Positions 7,593 through 15,197 of a stretch of DNA of 17,021 nucleotides are shown here, in pieces; position 1 is the first letter of the stretch; each line of letters opens with the position of its first letter. A program made the translations under genes and the position numbers. The notes beneath the pieces are model-generated. The model saw only the letters and a program-made list of their open reading frames with translations. It had not been told where the DNA came from and did not search any database. Origin of the DNA: Lachnospiraceae bacterium UBA7060 (GTDB lineage: Bacteria; Bacillota; Clostridia; Lachnospirales; Lachnospiraceae); assembly GCA_002493835.1 (NCBI GenBank), contig DLAA01000107.1, positions 1 to 17,021 on the forward strand. Reading direction: 5' to 3'.

Positions 7593-9041
7593 ATGGAATT
7601 TGAATGGTTAAGCTCCCGGATTGCAGATGAAACAATGGAGCTTGTTTTGGTATTTAACGAACACGGAAACATTCTTTATGGCAATCAGACGGCGGCAGTA
7701 AAGCTTGAGTATGACAGGGATAAGTTGACAAAATGCAGAATGGCCCAGATTTTTAGGCAGGATTTCCCTAATACGCCGGATGGTTTTATAACCTTTGTCA
7801 AAACAAGTATGAAGGGCGTCAAGGAGATGACGATGTACCGCAGCAACAATTCCTGTTTTTCGGTCAATGCCCGTATTTTTCCGGAGGATGGGGCTGATAC
7901 ATACCTGCTGCTTGCGGAAGATATCTCCGCCCAGAAAAATATGAATATGAGGATTCGAGAACTGAAGGAGAAGGAGAGCGAGAGTAATCGGGCGAGAAAT
8001 GAGTTTACGGCCAATGTTACACATGAACTTCGCACTCCGGTCAATGGTATTAAAGGGCATGTGATGGAACTTGCAGAGGAAACCACGGATCCCGATCAAA
8101 AAAAAACGCTGGATATTGTCTTAAACTGTTGTGACAATATGTTGACGATTATCAATGATATACTTGATTTTGCAAAGCTGGAATCCGGCAAATTTGTGAT
8201 AGACGAAAAACCCTTTGATTTTTATGAGATGATGGACCGGGTGATCGCTACACACGGCGCGGCGGTCAATAAAAAAGAGCTTCACATGAGTGTGGACATC
8301 GATGAAAAAATACCGCGTAAGCTGATTGGCGACGAACTGCGTCTGACGCAGATTTTAAATAATCTTCTTTCAAATGCCATTAAATTTACCATGGTGGGGT
8401 ATGTCAATGTAGCAGTGGGAATGACCAGGAGGGTCAATGACGAAGTGGAACTATTCTTTATGGTGCGGGACAGCGGCATTGGTATTTCCCAGAAGGAGCA
8501 GGATCGGCTTTTCCAGAGTTTCAGTCAGGTGGATGCCTCGATTACCAGGCGGTTTGGCGGGACCGGACTGGGACTTGCCATTACAAAACAGCTGGTGGAG
8601 CTGATGCATGGTGATATTCATGTGGAGAGTGAGAAGGGAAAAGGAAGTGCCTTTTCTTTTTCCGTAAAGCTTAAGAGTGAGCAGGTTCTTGATGATAAAC
8701 AGAGCCAGGTTTATGTGAATTGGTCTGAGTATATGAAAGAGGGGGAAGATCAAAGCGTAGACCGCCTCATGCAATTCGGAGAGGCAGAAAACAAGGCGGA
8801 GTTAAAGAAGCGTATGGATAAGCTGGTGCTTTCCATAGAAATGGGAGCCTGGGATAAGGCGGAGCTTCTGGCTTCTACATTAAAGGCGTTGATCGAATCG
8901 GGAGATGATGAGCTGAAGCGCAGGGAGCTTCGGATGGAGATGGCGATTCGAAAAGCCAACTATGAAAAAAGCATGGATATGTATAGCAAATTAAAAGATG
9001 CCATTACGCAGCGGATTGGTGACTTGTGGAATTCAGAATAA
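7593..9041 (+). CDS. Soluble PAS-domain histidine kinase with C-terminal histidine-less HPt-like domain
   Basis: A 482-residue sensor kinase with no transmembrane segment, so it should sense an internal signal or work in a complex. A PAS-like domain (about 12-115) starts with LVLVFNEHGNILYGN. A short coiled linker leads to the dimerisation/phospho-acceptor domain with His144 in THELRTPVNG. The ATPase domain shows the N box (LSNAIKF, Asn261), G1 (RDSGIGIS, 292-299), F box (RLFQSFSQVD) and G2 (GGTGLGLAI, 322-330). There is no receiver attached. Residues about 400-475 form a helical domain whose stretch 411-434 aligns without gaps to residues 48-71 of the HPt protein encoded just upstream, but Ser428 stands where His should be. 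AGGAGG (7582-7587) five bases before the ATG supports the start. The gene is followed 13 bp later by a second receiver/HD-GYP gene. Confidence 0.9.
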   Translation: MEFEWLSSRIADETMELVLVFNEHGNILYGNQTAAVKLEYDRDKLTKCRMAQIFRQDFPNTPDGFITFVKTSMKGVKEMTMYRSNNSCFSVNARIFPEDGADTYLLLAEDISAQKNMNMRIRELKEKESESNRARNEFTANVTHELRTPVNGIKGHVMELAEETTDPDQKKTLDIVLNCCDNMLTIINDILDFAKLESGKFVIDEKPFDFYEMMDRVIATHGAAVNKKELHMSVDIDEKIPRKLIGDELRLTQILNNLLSNAIKFTMVGYVNVAVGMTRRVNDEVELFFMVRDSGIGISQKEQDRLFQSFSQVDASITRRFGGTGLGLAITKQLVELMHGDIHVESEKGKGSAFSFSVKLKSEQVLDDKQSQVYVNWSEYMKEGEDQSVDRLMQFGEAENKAELKKRMDKLVLSIEMGAWDKAELLASTLKALIESGDDELKRRELRMEMAIRKANYEKSMDMYSKLKDAITQRIGDLWNSE

Positions 9042-9054
9042 AGGGAGGGAAGCG

Positions 9055-10131
9055 ATGGAGACAGAAAACGGCAAAAAAAATGCACCTGTCATTCTGATTG
9101 TTGATGACATCAGCGTGAATGTAACCATTCTGGAAAATATTCTCACACATGAGGGATATGAGACAATGTCTGCCTTGGGCGTGCAGGAGGCTCTTGGACT
9201 GATGAAACAGACGCTTCCTGATCTGATTTTGTCAGATTTGTCTATGCCGAAGATTGATGGACTGGAGTTTTGCAGGATGTTAAAGAGCGATCAGGCGACC
9301 AGAGAGATTCCCTTCATCTTTATTACAGTGTTAAATACCAGCAAGGAGAAGGAGGAAGCATTTCTGGCTGGGGCGGTGGATTTTATACCGAAGCCTTTTG
9401 ACAATGTGGAGGTCCTGATGCGGGTGAACAACCATCTGGGAAGCTATCGAATGCGGCAGGAGATGGCGGATTACAACCGCATGATGCACCGGTTGGTGGA
9501 GGATCAGAAGAACCGCATTGAGAGAGAGCATGCCAATGTGCTGCAGGCTCTTTCGAGGATTGCCCGCAGGAAGGATACCGAAAAGGCAGGACACCGGGAT
9601 AATGTGGAGTATAACAGCAGACTGCTCGCCCAGGGTCTGCAGTTTTCTCCTGCTTATGAAAATGAGATCACCGACGAATTTGTTGAGGTCATCGGCCTTG
9701 CGGCTGGACTCCATGATATTGGCCGGCTCTTTATGACAAAAGAGGAGGTTGAACAGGATGGCGGGTCAAACCGGGAAAATTTGGAGTATATCAAAAAATG
9801 CGCCGATGAGGGAGACAGTATTATCAGGGAATTTGGAATGGATCAGGAGAGCGGCGGAGCCTTGGATATGACTGAACACATTGCCAGATATCATCATGCC
9901 CACTGGGACGGGTCCGGCTATCCTACAGCGGAGGGGAGGCAGATCCCTCTAGAGGCACGAATTGTGGCCGTTGCCAACGATTTTGATGAGATGACTTCGC
10001 CGAGGTATGGGGAAGCGGCCAGGACGGTGGAGGAAGGATTAACCATTCTGAACGAGAGAAGCGGAATTTATTATGATCCCGATGTCGTGAGGGTTTTCAC
10101 CAGGCTTTCCGGACGAATGAGAACAAATTGA
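9055..10131 (+). CDS. Response regulator with divergent HD-GYP domain
   Basis: A 358-residue protein with a receiver (about 11-128: Asp17/Asp18, phospho-acceptor Asp61 in LSDLSMP, Thr91, Lys113 in PKPF), a helical linker and an HD-GYP domain (about 165-350). Compared with the intact HD-GYP protein encoded upstream, Glu176/His180, His220/Asp221 and His280/His281 are kept and DGSGYP is present. However HDIGK reads HDIGR (Arg224), the next-helix ligand His is Cys249, HHE reads HHA (Ala282), and the last Asp ligand is Asn308. It may bind c-di-GMP or metal differently, act as a regulatory partner, or be a weak enzyme. The start at ATG 9055 is backed by AAGGGAGGG upstream; an in-frame ATG at 8998 would overlap the kinase gene by 44 bp and add 19 residues that are out of place before a receiver. 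The stop codon lies inside the -35 element of the likely promoter for the next genes. Confidence 0.88.
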   Translation: METENGKKNAPVILIVDDISVNVTILENILTHEGYETMSALGVQEALGLMKQTLPDLILSDLSMPKIDGLEFCRMLKSDQATREIPFIFITVLNTSKEKEEAFLAGAVDFIPKPFDNVEVLMRVNNHLGSYRMRQEMADYNRMMHRLVEDQKNRIEREHANVLQALSRIARRKDTEKAGHRDNVEYNSRLLAQGLQFSPAYENEITDEFVEVIGLAAGLHDIGRLFMTKEEVEQDGGSNRENLEYIKKCADEGDSIIREFGMDQESGGALDMTEHIARYHHAHWDGSGYPTAEGRQIPLEARIVAVANDFDEMTSPRYGEAARTVEEGLTILNERSGIYYDPDVVRVFTRLSGRMRTN

Positions 10132-10156
10132 CTTTTAGTAAATTGTATGATTTAAT
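10128..10156 (+). promoter_or_regulatory. Probable internal promoter ahead of the chemosensory genes
   Basis: TTGACT (10128-10133) and TTTAAT (10151-10156), each one mismatch from consensus, are 17 bp apart. TG at 10148-10149 one base before the -10 makes it an extended -10 site. It sits at the end of the divergent HD-GYP gene, 30 bp before the cheR start, and would give the che genes their own transcription as well as read-through from upstream. Confidence 0.5.
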
Positions 10157-10186
10157 TAAAGGTGGTAATTTGGGGAGGCTAAAGGA

Positions 10187-10990
10187 ATGATTACCGACGG
10201 TGAATTTCAGCGCATAGTTAGCTATGTAAAGCAGCATTATGGCATTGATTTGAGCCAGAAAAGAGTTTTAGTGGGCGGCCGGTTAGAGAACTATCTGGTG
10301 CGGAATGGTTATGCGAATTACAATGAGTACATGGCAAAAGTGGAGAAGAATCCGAAGGGCAGTGAAGCCACGGATCTGATCAATATACTGACGACCAACC
10401 ATACATATTTTATGCGTGAAAGTGAGCATTTTGAGTTTTTAAAAAATGTTGCGCTTCCCTGGGCAAAGAGTAAGACCATGGGAACTAAGGATCTGAGGGT
10501 CTGGTGTGGAGCTTCTTCCACAGGGGAGGAGCCTTATACGCTTGCTATGATTATCAATGATTTTTTTGGCATCAATCATTCGGGCTGGGATACCAGACTT
10601 TTGGCAACGGATATATCCATGAAGGTATTACAGCATGCCTCCAAAGGCATATATTTAAAAGAAGATATTGAACCGCTGCCTGTGAACTGGAAACGGCATT
10701 ATTTTAAGCAGATTAGCCAGGATGAATTCTGCGTGAAGGATGAACTGAAAAAGGAAGTGATTTTTAAGCAGTTTAATCTCATGGATCCGATTACCTTTAA
10801 GAAACGGTTTCACATTGTGTTTTTGCGCAATGTGATGATTTATTTCCAGGATGATACCAAGTATGATCTGATTCAGAGGATTTATGATCATATGGAGCCA
10901 GGTGGATATCTCTTTATAGGGCTGACGGAGAGATTGGAACGCCGTACAGTAAAATTTAATTATGTTCAACCATCAATATATAGAAAGTAG
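10187..10990 (+). CDS. cheR: Chemoreceptor methyltransferase CheR
   Basis: Transfers methyl groups from S-adenosylmethionine to glutamates on the chemoreceptor signalling helices, the adaptation step opposed by CheB; cytoplasmic, 267 residues, the normal length. An N-terminal helical domain (about 1-80) ends with TTNHTYFMRE, matching the family motif T-x-FFRE-like. The methyltransferase fold carries the SAM-binding motif WCGASSTGEEPYTLAM (106-121), LLATDIS (138-144), and LRNVMIYF (213-220), corresponding to the family's CRNVLIYF. GGGGAGG (10172-10178) eight bases before the ATG supports the start. First gene of the compact che operon; cheB follows after 11 bp. The likely substrate is the receptor encoded at the end of the operon, though that receptor lacks a C-terminal CheR-tethering pentapeptide of the NWETF type. 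Confidence 0.95.
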   Translation: MITDGEFQRIVSYVKQHYGIDLSQKRVLVGGRLENYLVRNGYANYNEYMAKVEKNPKGSEATDLINILTTNHTYFMRESEHFEFLKNVALPWAKSKTMGTKDLRVWCGASSTGEEPYTLAMIINDFFGINHSGWDTRLLATDISMKVLQHASKGIYLKEDIEPLPVNWKRHYFKQISQDEFCVKDELKKEVIFKQFNLMDPITFKKRFHIVFLRNVMIYFQDDTKYDLIQRIYDHMEPGGYLFIGLTERLERRTVKFNYVQPSIYRK

Positions 10991-11001
10991 GAGAGCAGAG
11001 C

Positions 11002-12027
11002 ATGAGACCAATTAGAGTTTTGGTTGTGGATGATTCGCTGATGTTTCGCAAACTGCTTGTGCAGGGTTTAAATGCAGATCCAAATATCGAGGTGGTGGCG
11101 GATGTGGGGGATGTCTACGCAGCGAGAGATGCGATCCTCAAGTATAAACCCGATGTTATGACTTTGGATGTGGAAATGCCGAGAATGAACGGCATTGAGT
11201 TTTTGAAGCGGCTGATGCCCCAGTATCCGCTGCCGGTAGTGATGATCAGCGCATTAAATAACAAAGTGTTTGACGCGCTTGAGGCAGGCGCCGTGGATTT
11301 TGTAAACAAACCGGCCAACCTGACCCGGGATCAGTTAAACGATTTTCTGTCCCAGGAGCTTGCTGCGAAGGTGAAGATTGCTTCTACTGCAAAAGTAGGC
11401 AGATTAAAGCGTGTGGACAATACAGCTGTCATGAGCCATATTACGCCGGTTGGCGGTAAGGACCGCATCGTTGCGATCGGAGCTTCAACGGGGGGGACGG
11501 AGGCCATTTTTGAGGTGGTCAAGCGATTCAAGAGAGATATTCCCGGTGTAGTCATTGTACAGCATATGCCGCCCGGATTTACCCAGATGTATGCGGAGCG
11601 TCTCAACAACCAGTGTGAAGTGGCAGTCAAAGAGGCGCAGACAGGCGACAGGGTTATGCAGGGGCAGGTGTTAATTGCTCCGGGAGACAGGCAGATGCGC
11701 CTTGTCAAGGTGGGCGATGCTTACCAGGTGGAATGCCGGGGAACAGAAAGGGTGAGCGGGCATTGCCCCTCCGTGGACGTATTGTTCAGTTCGGTAGCGA
11801 AAGCGGCTGGCAATAAGGCGGTGGGTGTGATTCTCACAGGAATGGGGGCTGACGGCGCAAAGGGGCTTTTGGAGATGCGAAATGCCGGTGCGCTGACAGT
11901 TGGTCAGGATGAGGCTACCTGCGTGGTTTATGGGATGCCTAAGGTGGCTTTTGATATTGGCGCAGTACAGCAGCAGGCGCCAGTTACGGCGATTGCAGGA
12001 AAGGTTTACAGCCTGTTGAGCAAATAG
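11002..12027 (+). CDS. cheB: Chemoreceptor methylesterase/response regulator CheB
   Basis: Removes methyl groups from (and can deamidate) chemoreceptors when phosphorylated by CheA; 341 residues, full length. The receiver (1-120) has Asp10/Asp11, phospho-acceptor Asp56 in TLDVEMPRMNG and Lys103 in NKP. The catalytic domain (about 153-340) shows the Ser-His-Asp triad: Ser162 in GASTGG, His188 in VQHMPPGF and Asp284 in TGMGADG. The linker (about 121-150) is Lys/Val-rich. The ribosome site AGGAG overlaps the cheR stop codon, so translation is probably coupled. A 64-bp gap holding a tiny reading frame separates it from cheY. All active-site residues are present. Confidence 0.96.
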   Translation: MRPIRVLVVDDSLMFRKLLVQGLNADPNIEVVADVGDVYAARDAILKYKPDVMTLDVEMPRMNGIEFLKRLMPQYPLPVVMISALNNKVFDALEAGAVDFVNKPANLTRDQLNDFLSQELAAKVKIASTAKVGRLKRVDNTAVMSHITPVGGKDRIVAIGASTGGTEAIFEVVKRFKRDIPGVVIVQHMPPGFTQMYAERLNNQCEVAVKEAQTGDRVMQGQVLIAPGDRQMRLVKVGDAYQVECRGTERVSGHCPSVDVLFSSVAKAAGNKAVGVILTGMGADGAKGLLEMRNAGALTVGQDEATCVVYGMPKVAFDIGAVQQQAPVTAIAGKVYSLLSK

Positions 12028-12055
12028 ATAGGTGTCTGTGAGGGGGACTGAGCAG

Positions 12056-12085
12056 ATGCGATATTACATTGAAGAAAGGAGCTGA
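12056..12085 (+). CDS. Possible nine-codon leader reading frame before cheY
   Basis: ATG CGA TAT ... AGC TGA encodes nine residues (MRYYIEERS). AGGGGG (12041-12046) lies nine bases upstream as a possible ribosome site. The frame runs through the cheY ribosome site (AAAGGAG, 12075-12081) and stops six bases before the cheY start, so a ribosome translating it could reload onto cheY. Frames this short arise by chance often; there is no other evidence that it is translated. Confidence 0.15.
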   Translation: MRYYIEERS

Positions 12086-12091
12086 ACGCAT

Positions 12092-12484
12092 ATGAAGATT
12101 TTGTTGGCAGAGGATGACTTCGCCAGCCGTAAGTTTATGGACAAACAGCTCTCACGTTATGGGGAATGCGACGTGATGGTGGATGGCGAAGAGGCTGTGG
12201 ATGCCTTTATGATGGCGCTTGAAGACGGCGAACCTTATGATCTGGCATGTCTGGATGTGATGATGCCCGTTATGGATGGGTATCAGGTGCTGAAGGCGAT
12301 CCGTGATATCGAAGCACAGAAGGGTATTCCCAAGAGTAAGCGCGTTAAGGTAATTATGACTACTGCGCTGAATGACGAGCGCAATGTCAAGATGGCGTTT
12401 GAACTTGGATGTGAAGCCTATGCCGGGAAACCGATAGATGTGGAGAAGTTTGAAAAGGTATTAAATAAGCTGGGGCTTATTTAG
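12092..12484 (+). CDS. cheY: Single-domain response regulator CheY
   Basis: A 130-residue free receiver expected to take phosphate from CheA and diffuse to an output target. Key residues are all present: Asp8/Asp9 (AEDDF), phospho-acceptor Asp55 in CLDVMMPVMDG, Thr91 in MTTALND and Lys113 in AGKPID. AAAGGAG ten bases upstream supports the start. It sits between cheB and cheA, whose start is 25 bp after its stop. Because no flagellar motor gene is near, the target need not be FliM; it could also act as a phosphate sink or exchange phosphate with the HPt protein encoded upstream. Assignment as CheY rather than a generic receiver rests on the operon context. Confidence 0.88.
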   Translation: MKILLAEDDFASRKFMDKQLSRYGECDVMVDGEEAVDAFMMALEDGEPYDLACLDVMMPVMDGYQVLKAIRDIEAQKGIPKSKRVKVIMTTALNDERNVKMAFELGCEAYAGKPIDVEKFEKVLNKLGLI

Positions 12485-12509
12485 AAAATCCTTAAGATTA
12501 GGAGGAAGT

Positions 12510-14642
12510 ATGGCAGAAGAATTCAACACAGAAAGTATGCTTGACATGTTTTTGTACGAGAGCGGCCAGCTCCTTGAAAAACTGGAAGGCATAATATTGG
12601 AAAAACAGGATGCTGATTGCTTCGATGATGCCGATATCAATGAAATTTTCCGCGTCATGCACACCATCAAAGGTTCCTCAGGCGTTTTGATGTATGATAA
12701 CATCACGAAAGTGACTCATAAGCTGGAAGATGTGTTTTACTACTTGAGAGAATCACATCCGGACGATGTACCGCATATGGAGTTGGTGGAGCACGTGCTT
12801 GCCGTGTCGGATTTCGTGACGGGTGAACTTGATAAGCTGAAGAATGGAGAGCAGCCGGACGGTGATGAGAAACAGCTTGTGGAGGATCTGGATGAGTTCC
12901 TCGGCCGTCTAAAAGGCGAAATCACGAAACAGGGCATACAGATGCCGCAGGCAAATAAGCATGTGGAACCAACACAGTTCTATATTACGCCGGTGGCGGG
13001 AGATGACAGCCATTTTTATCGGATATCGATTCATTATCGAAGTGATACGCAGATGAGTAATCTGAGAGCTTACTCGGCTACCTACGCGCTGAAGGAGGTG
13101 GCGGAGGATCTGCTTTACACACCAGACGATATTCTCTCCAATGAGGCCAGCGCCGATGTGATTGTGGCGGAAGGCTTTCATATGCTGTTACAGACAAAGA
13201 GTTCCAAGGAGGAAGTTATTGCGCTGATAGACAGTTCTGAGGCGGAGGAGATCAATTTTGATGAATTGACCAAGGAGGAGTACGGAAACGCCCTTGGAGA
13301 GTTCGGAAGAGAACAGGTGATTCTTGAGCCTGCGCCTGCCGAAAAGGCGAAGGCAGATGCAAAGCCGGAAAAGAAGGAGGCTCCCAAGCCGGGCGACTAT
13401 GTGGTCAAGACAAAGGAAGCCGGCAAAGGAAAGACGCTCGCCAAGAACCAGCCAAAGCAGCAGAGCATCATCAGCGTGAATGTGGAGAAGATGGACGCGC
13501 TGATGGATTTGATCGGCGAGCTGGTGATTGCAGAGGCAGTGGTACTGCAGAATCCGGATTTGAAAGTGCCGGGATTGGAATTGTCCAATTTCCAGAAAGC
13601 ATCCGGACAGCTTTCCAAGATTACCACAGAGCTGCAGGAAGTTATCATGTCGATGCGTATGATGCCTCTTACAAATGTATTCCAGAAGATGCGCAGAATT
13701 GTATTCGATGTGTCGAGGAAACTTGGAAAAGACATTGAGTTAGAGGTGGTCGGCGAGAACACCGAAGTGGATAAAAATATTATAGAACATATTACCGACC
13801 CGCTGATGCACCTTGTGAGAAATTCCGTGGATCACGGAATTGAAGAAAACTCGGAGGACAGAACCTCGATTGGAAAGCCGGCGAAAGGGAAGATTACGCT
13901 GGAGGCAAAGAACGAAGGCGGCAAGGTTTATATCAGCGTCAAGGACGATGGTAAGGGCCTGAATAAAGAAAAGTTATATCAGAAAGCACTGGAGAAGGGT
14001 GTGATTGAGAATAAGCCGATGAGTGAGTTTACGGATAAGGAAATATTCCGTTTTATCACTCTGCCCGGTTTTTCCACTAAGGAAGAAGTTACCGAGTACT
14101 CCGGCAGAGGCGTGGGTATGGATGTGGTTGTGAAAAATATCCAGTCTATCAGCGGACGACTTGATATCAACAGTGTGGAGTTTGAAGGCTCGGAGATGAC
14201 GCTGGTGATACCGCTTACACTGGCGATCATCAATGGAATTGTAGTGCAGGTAGGAAATTCCCCGTTTGTGATTGAGACGGCTTCTATCAAAGAGTTTGTG
14301 AGAGTGGGGGAAGATTCTCTCATCCACGAACCCAGCGGCGAGGAATACATTGTTTTGCGTGGAGAGTGTTATCCCTTTATCCGCCTGAATGAAAAGTATG
14401 ATCTGCCCGATTCGGTTCATAAAATTGAAGAGGGAATCGTTGTTGTGCTGGAGCATGAGGGCAGCCAGGTATGCGTCCTGATTGATAAGCTGTTACAGGA
14501 GCAGGAGATTGTGGTCAAACCGATCCCGCCTTATGTGAAGAAGGTCAAGGGACTTTCGGGATGTACCCAGCTTGGCGACGGAAGTATTGCACTGATCCTG
14601 GATATTGCCGGACTGCTGATGCATGACGGAGAAAGGAGATAG
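12510..14642 (+). CDS. cheA: Chemotaxis histidine kinase CheA
   Basis: The central kinase of the chemosensory array, 710 residues with all five domains. P1 (about 1-135) carries His51 in MHTIKGSSG, the phosphorylated residue. P2 (about 150-265) has the response-regulator-binding type of fold pattern (FYRISIHYRSD). A Lys/Ala/Pro-rich linker (about 275-310) precedes P3 (about 318-385), the dimerisation helices beginning at VEKMDALMDLIGELVIAE. P4 (about 385-565) is the ATPase domain with LVRNSVDHGIE, VKDDGKGL and GRGVGMDVV. P5 (about 565-705) is CheW-like and couples to receptors and CheW. AGGAGG (12500-12505) four bases before the ATG supports the start. The stop codon overlaps the region of the cheW ribosome site. 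CheA probably phosphorylates CheY and CheB here and might also reach the HD-GYP receivers. Confidence 0.97.
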   Translation: MAEEFNTESMLDMFLYESGQLLEKLEGIILEKQDADCFDDADINEIFRVMHTIKGSSGVLMYDNITKVTHKLEDVFYYLRESHPDDVPHMELVEHVLAVSDFVTGELDKLKNGEQPDGDEKQLVEDLDEFLGRLKGEITKQGIQMPQANKHVEPTQFYITPVAGDDSHFYRISIHYRSDTQMSNLRAYSATYALKEVAEDLLYTPDDILSNEASADVIVAEGFHMLLQTKSSKEEVIALIDSSEAEEINFDELTKEEYGNALGEFGREQVILEPAPAEKAKADAKPEKKEAPKPGDYVVKTKEAGKGKTLAKNQPKQQSIISVNVEKMDALMDLIGELVIAEAVVLQNPDLKVPGLELSNFQKASGQLSKITTELQEVIMSMRMMPLTNVFQKMRRIVFDVSRKLGKDIELEVVGENTEVDKNIIEHITDPLMHLVRNSVDHGIEENSEDRTSIGKPAKGKITLEAKNEGGKVYISVKDDGKGLNKEKLYQKALEKGVIENKPMSEFTDKEIFRFITLPGFSTKEEVTEYSGRGVGMDVVVKNIQSISGRLDINSVEFEGSEMTLVIPLTLAIINGIVVQVGNSPFVIETASIKEFVRVGEDSLIHEPSGEEYIVLRGECYPFIRLNEKYDLPDSVHKIEEGIVVVLEHEGSQVCVLIDKLLQEQEIVVKPIPPYVKKVKGLSGCTQLGDGSIALILDIAGLLMHDGERR

Positions 14643-14645
14643 TAC

Positions 14646-15182
14646 ATGGCGGAAGAGTTATTGAAAAATGAAGAGACAGAGCAGGATGAACTGTTGGAGG
14701 ACGATAGTCAGAAGGGGAAGTTCATGACCTTCCAAACTGGAAAAGAGTTCTTTGGTATCAGTATCAGCTATGTGAATGAAATCATTGCGATGCAGCCGAT
14801 TGCGGCAATTCCGGAAGTGGAAGATTACGTAAAGGGACTCATCAATCTCCGTGGCAAAATTATTCCTGTCATCGATGTCCGCGTCAGGTTTAAGATGGAA
14901 CCTTGTGAATACACTGACAGGACGTGTATTATTGTCATTGATGTGAAATCAACAACGATAGGATTGATTGTGGAGAAGATAGCAGAGGTGGATACCATTA
15001 TGGATGACAGTATCATGCCTCCTCCATCGCTGGGACGCAAAGAACATGAACATAACAAATATGTTTATGGACTGGCAAGAACAGGAGACGGAGTGAAACT
15101 TCTGATTGATCCTGAAAAGTTGATTAAGCAGGACGATATAGAGGCAGTCGTGGAGGATGCCCGCAAGGAAGAACAATCATAA
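14646..15182 (+). CDS. cheW: Coupling protein CheW
   Basis: An SH3-like adaptor that links CheA to chemoreceptors in the array; 178 residues. An acidic N-terminal extension of about 25 residues (rich in Glu/Asp) precedes the core, which reads FMTFQTGKEFFGI, then INLRGKIIPVIDVR (about 74-87), the family signature. The C-terminal tail after LLIDPEKL is acidic and charged. GAAAGGAG (14631-14638) is seven bases before the ATG, which lies three bases after the cheA stop, so coupling to cheA is likely. Confidence 0.95.
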   Translation: MAEELLKNEETEQDELLEDDSQKGKFMTFQTGKEFFGISISYVNEIIAMQPIAAIPEVEDYVKGLINLRGKIIPVIDVRVRFKMEPCEYTDRTCIIVIDVKSTTIGLIVEKIAEVDTIMDDSIMPPPSLGRKEHEHNKYVYGLARTGDGVKLLIDPEKLIKQDDIEAVVEDARKEEQS

Positions 15183-15197
15183 AAAGGAGATATTACC

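Noticed and set aside
8998..9054. Upstream ATG extending the second HD-GYP protein by 19 residues
   Set aside because: It lies inside the kinase gene without a ribosome site, while ATG 9055 follows a good AAGGGAGGG site.
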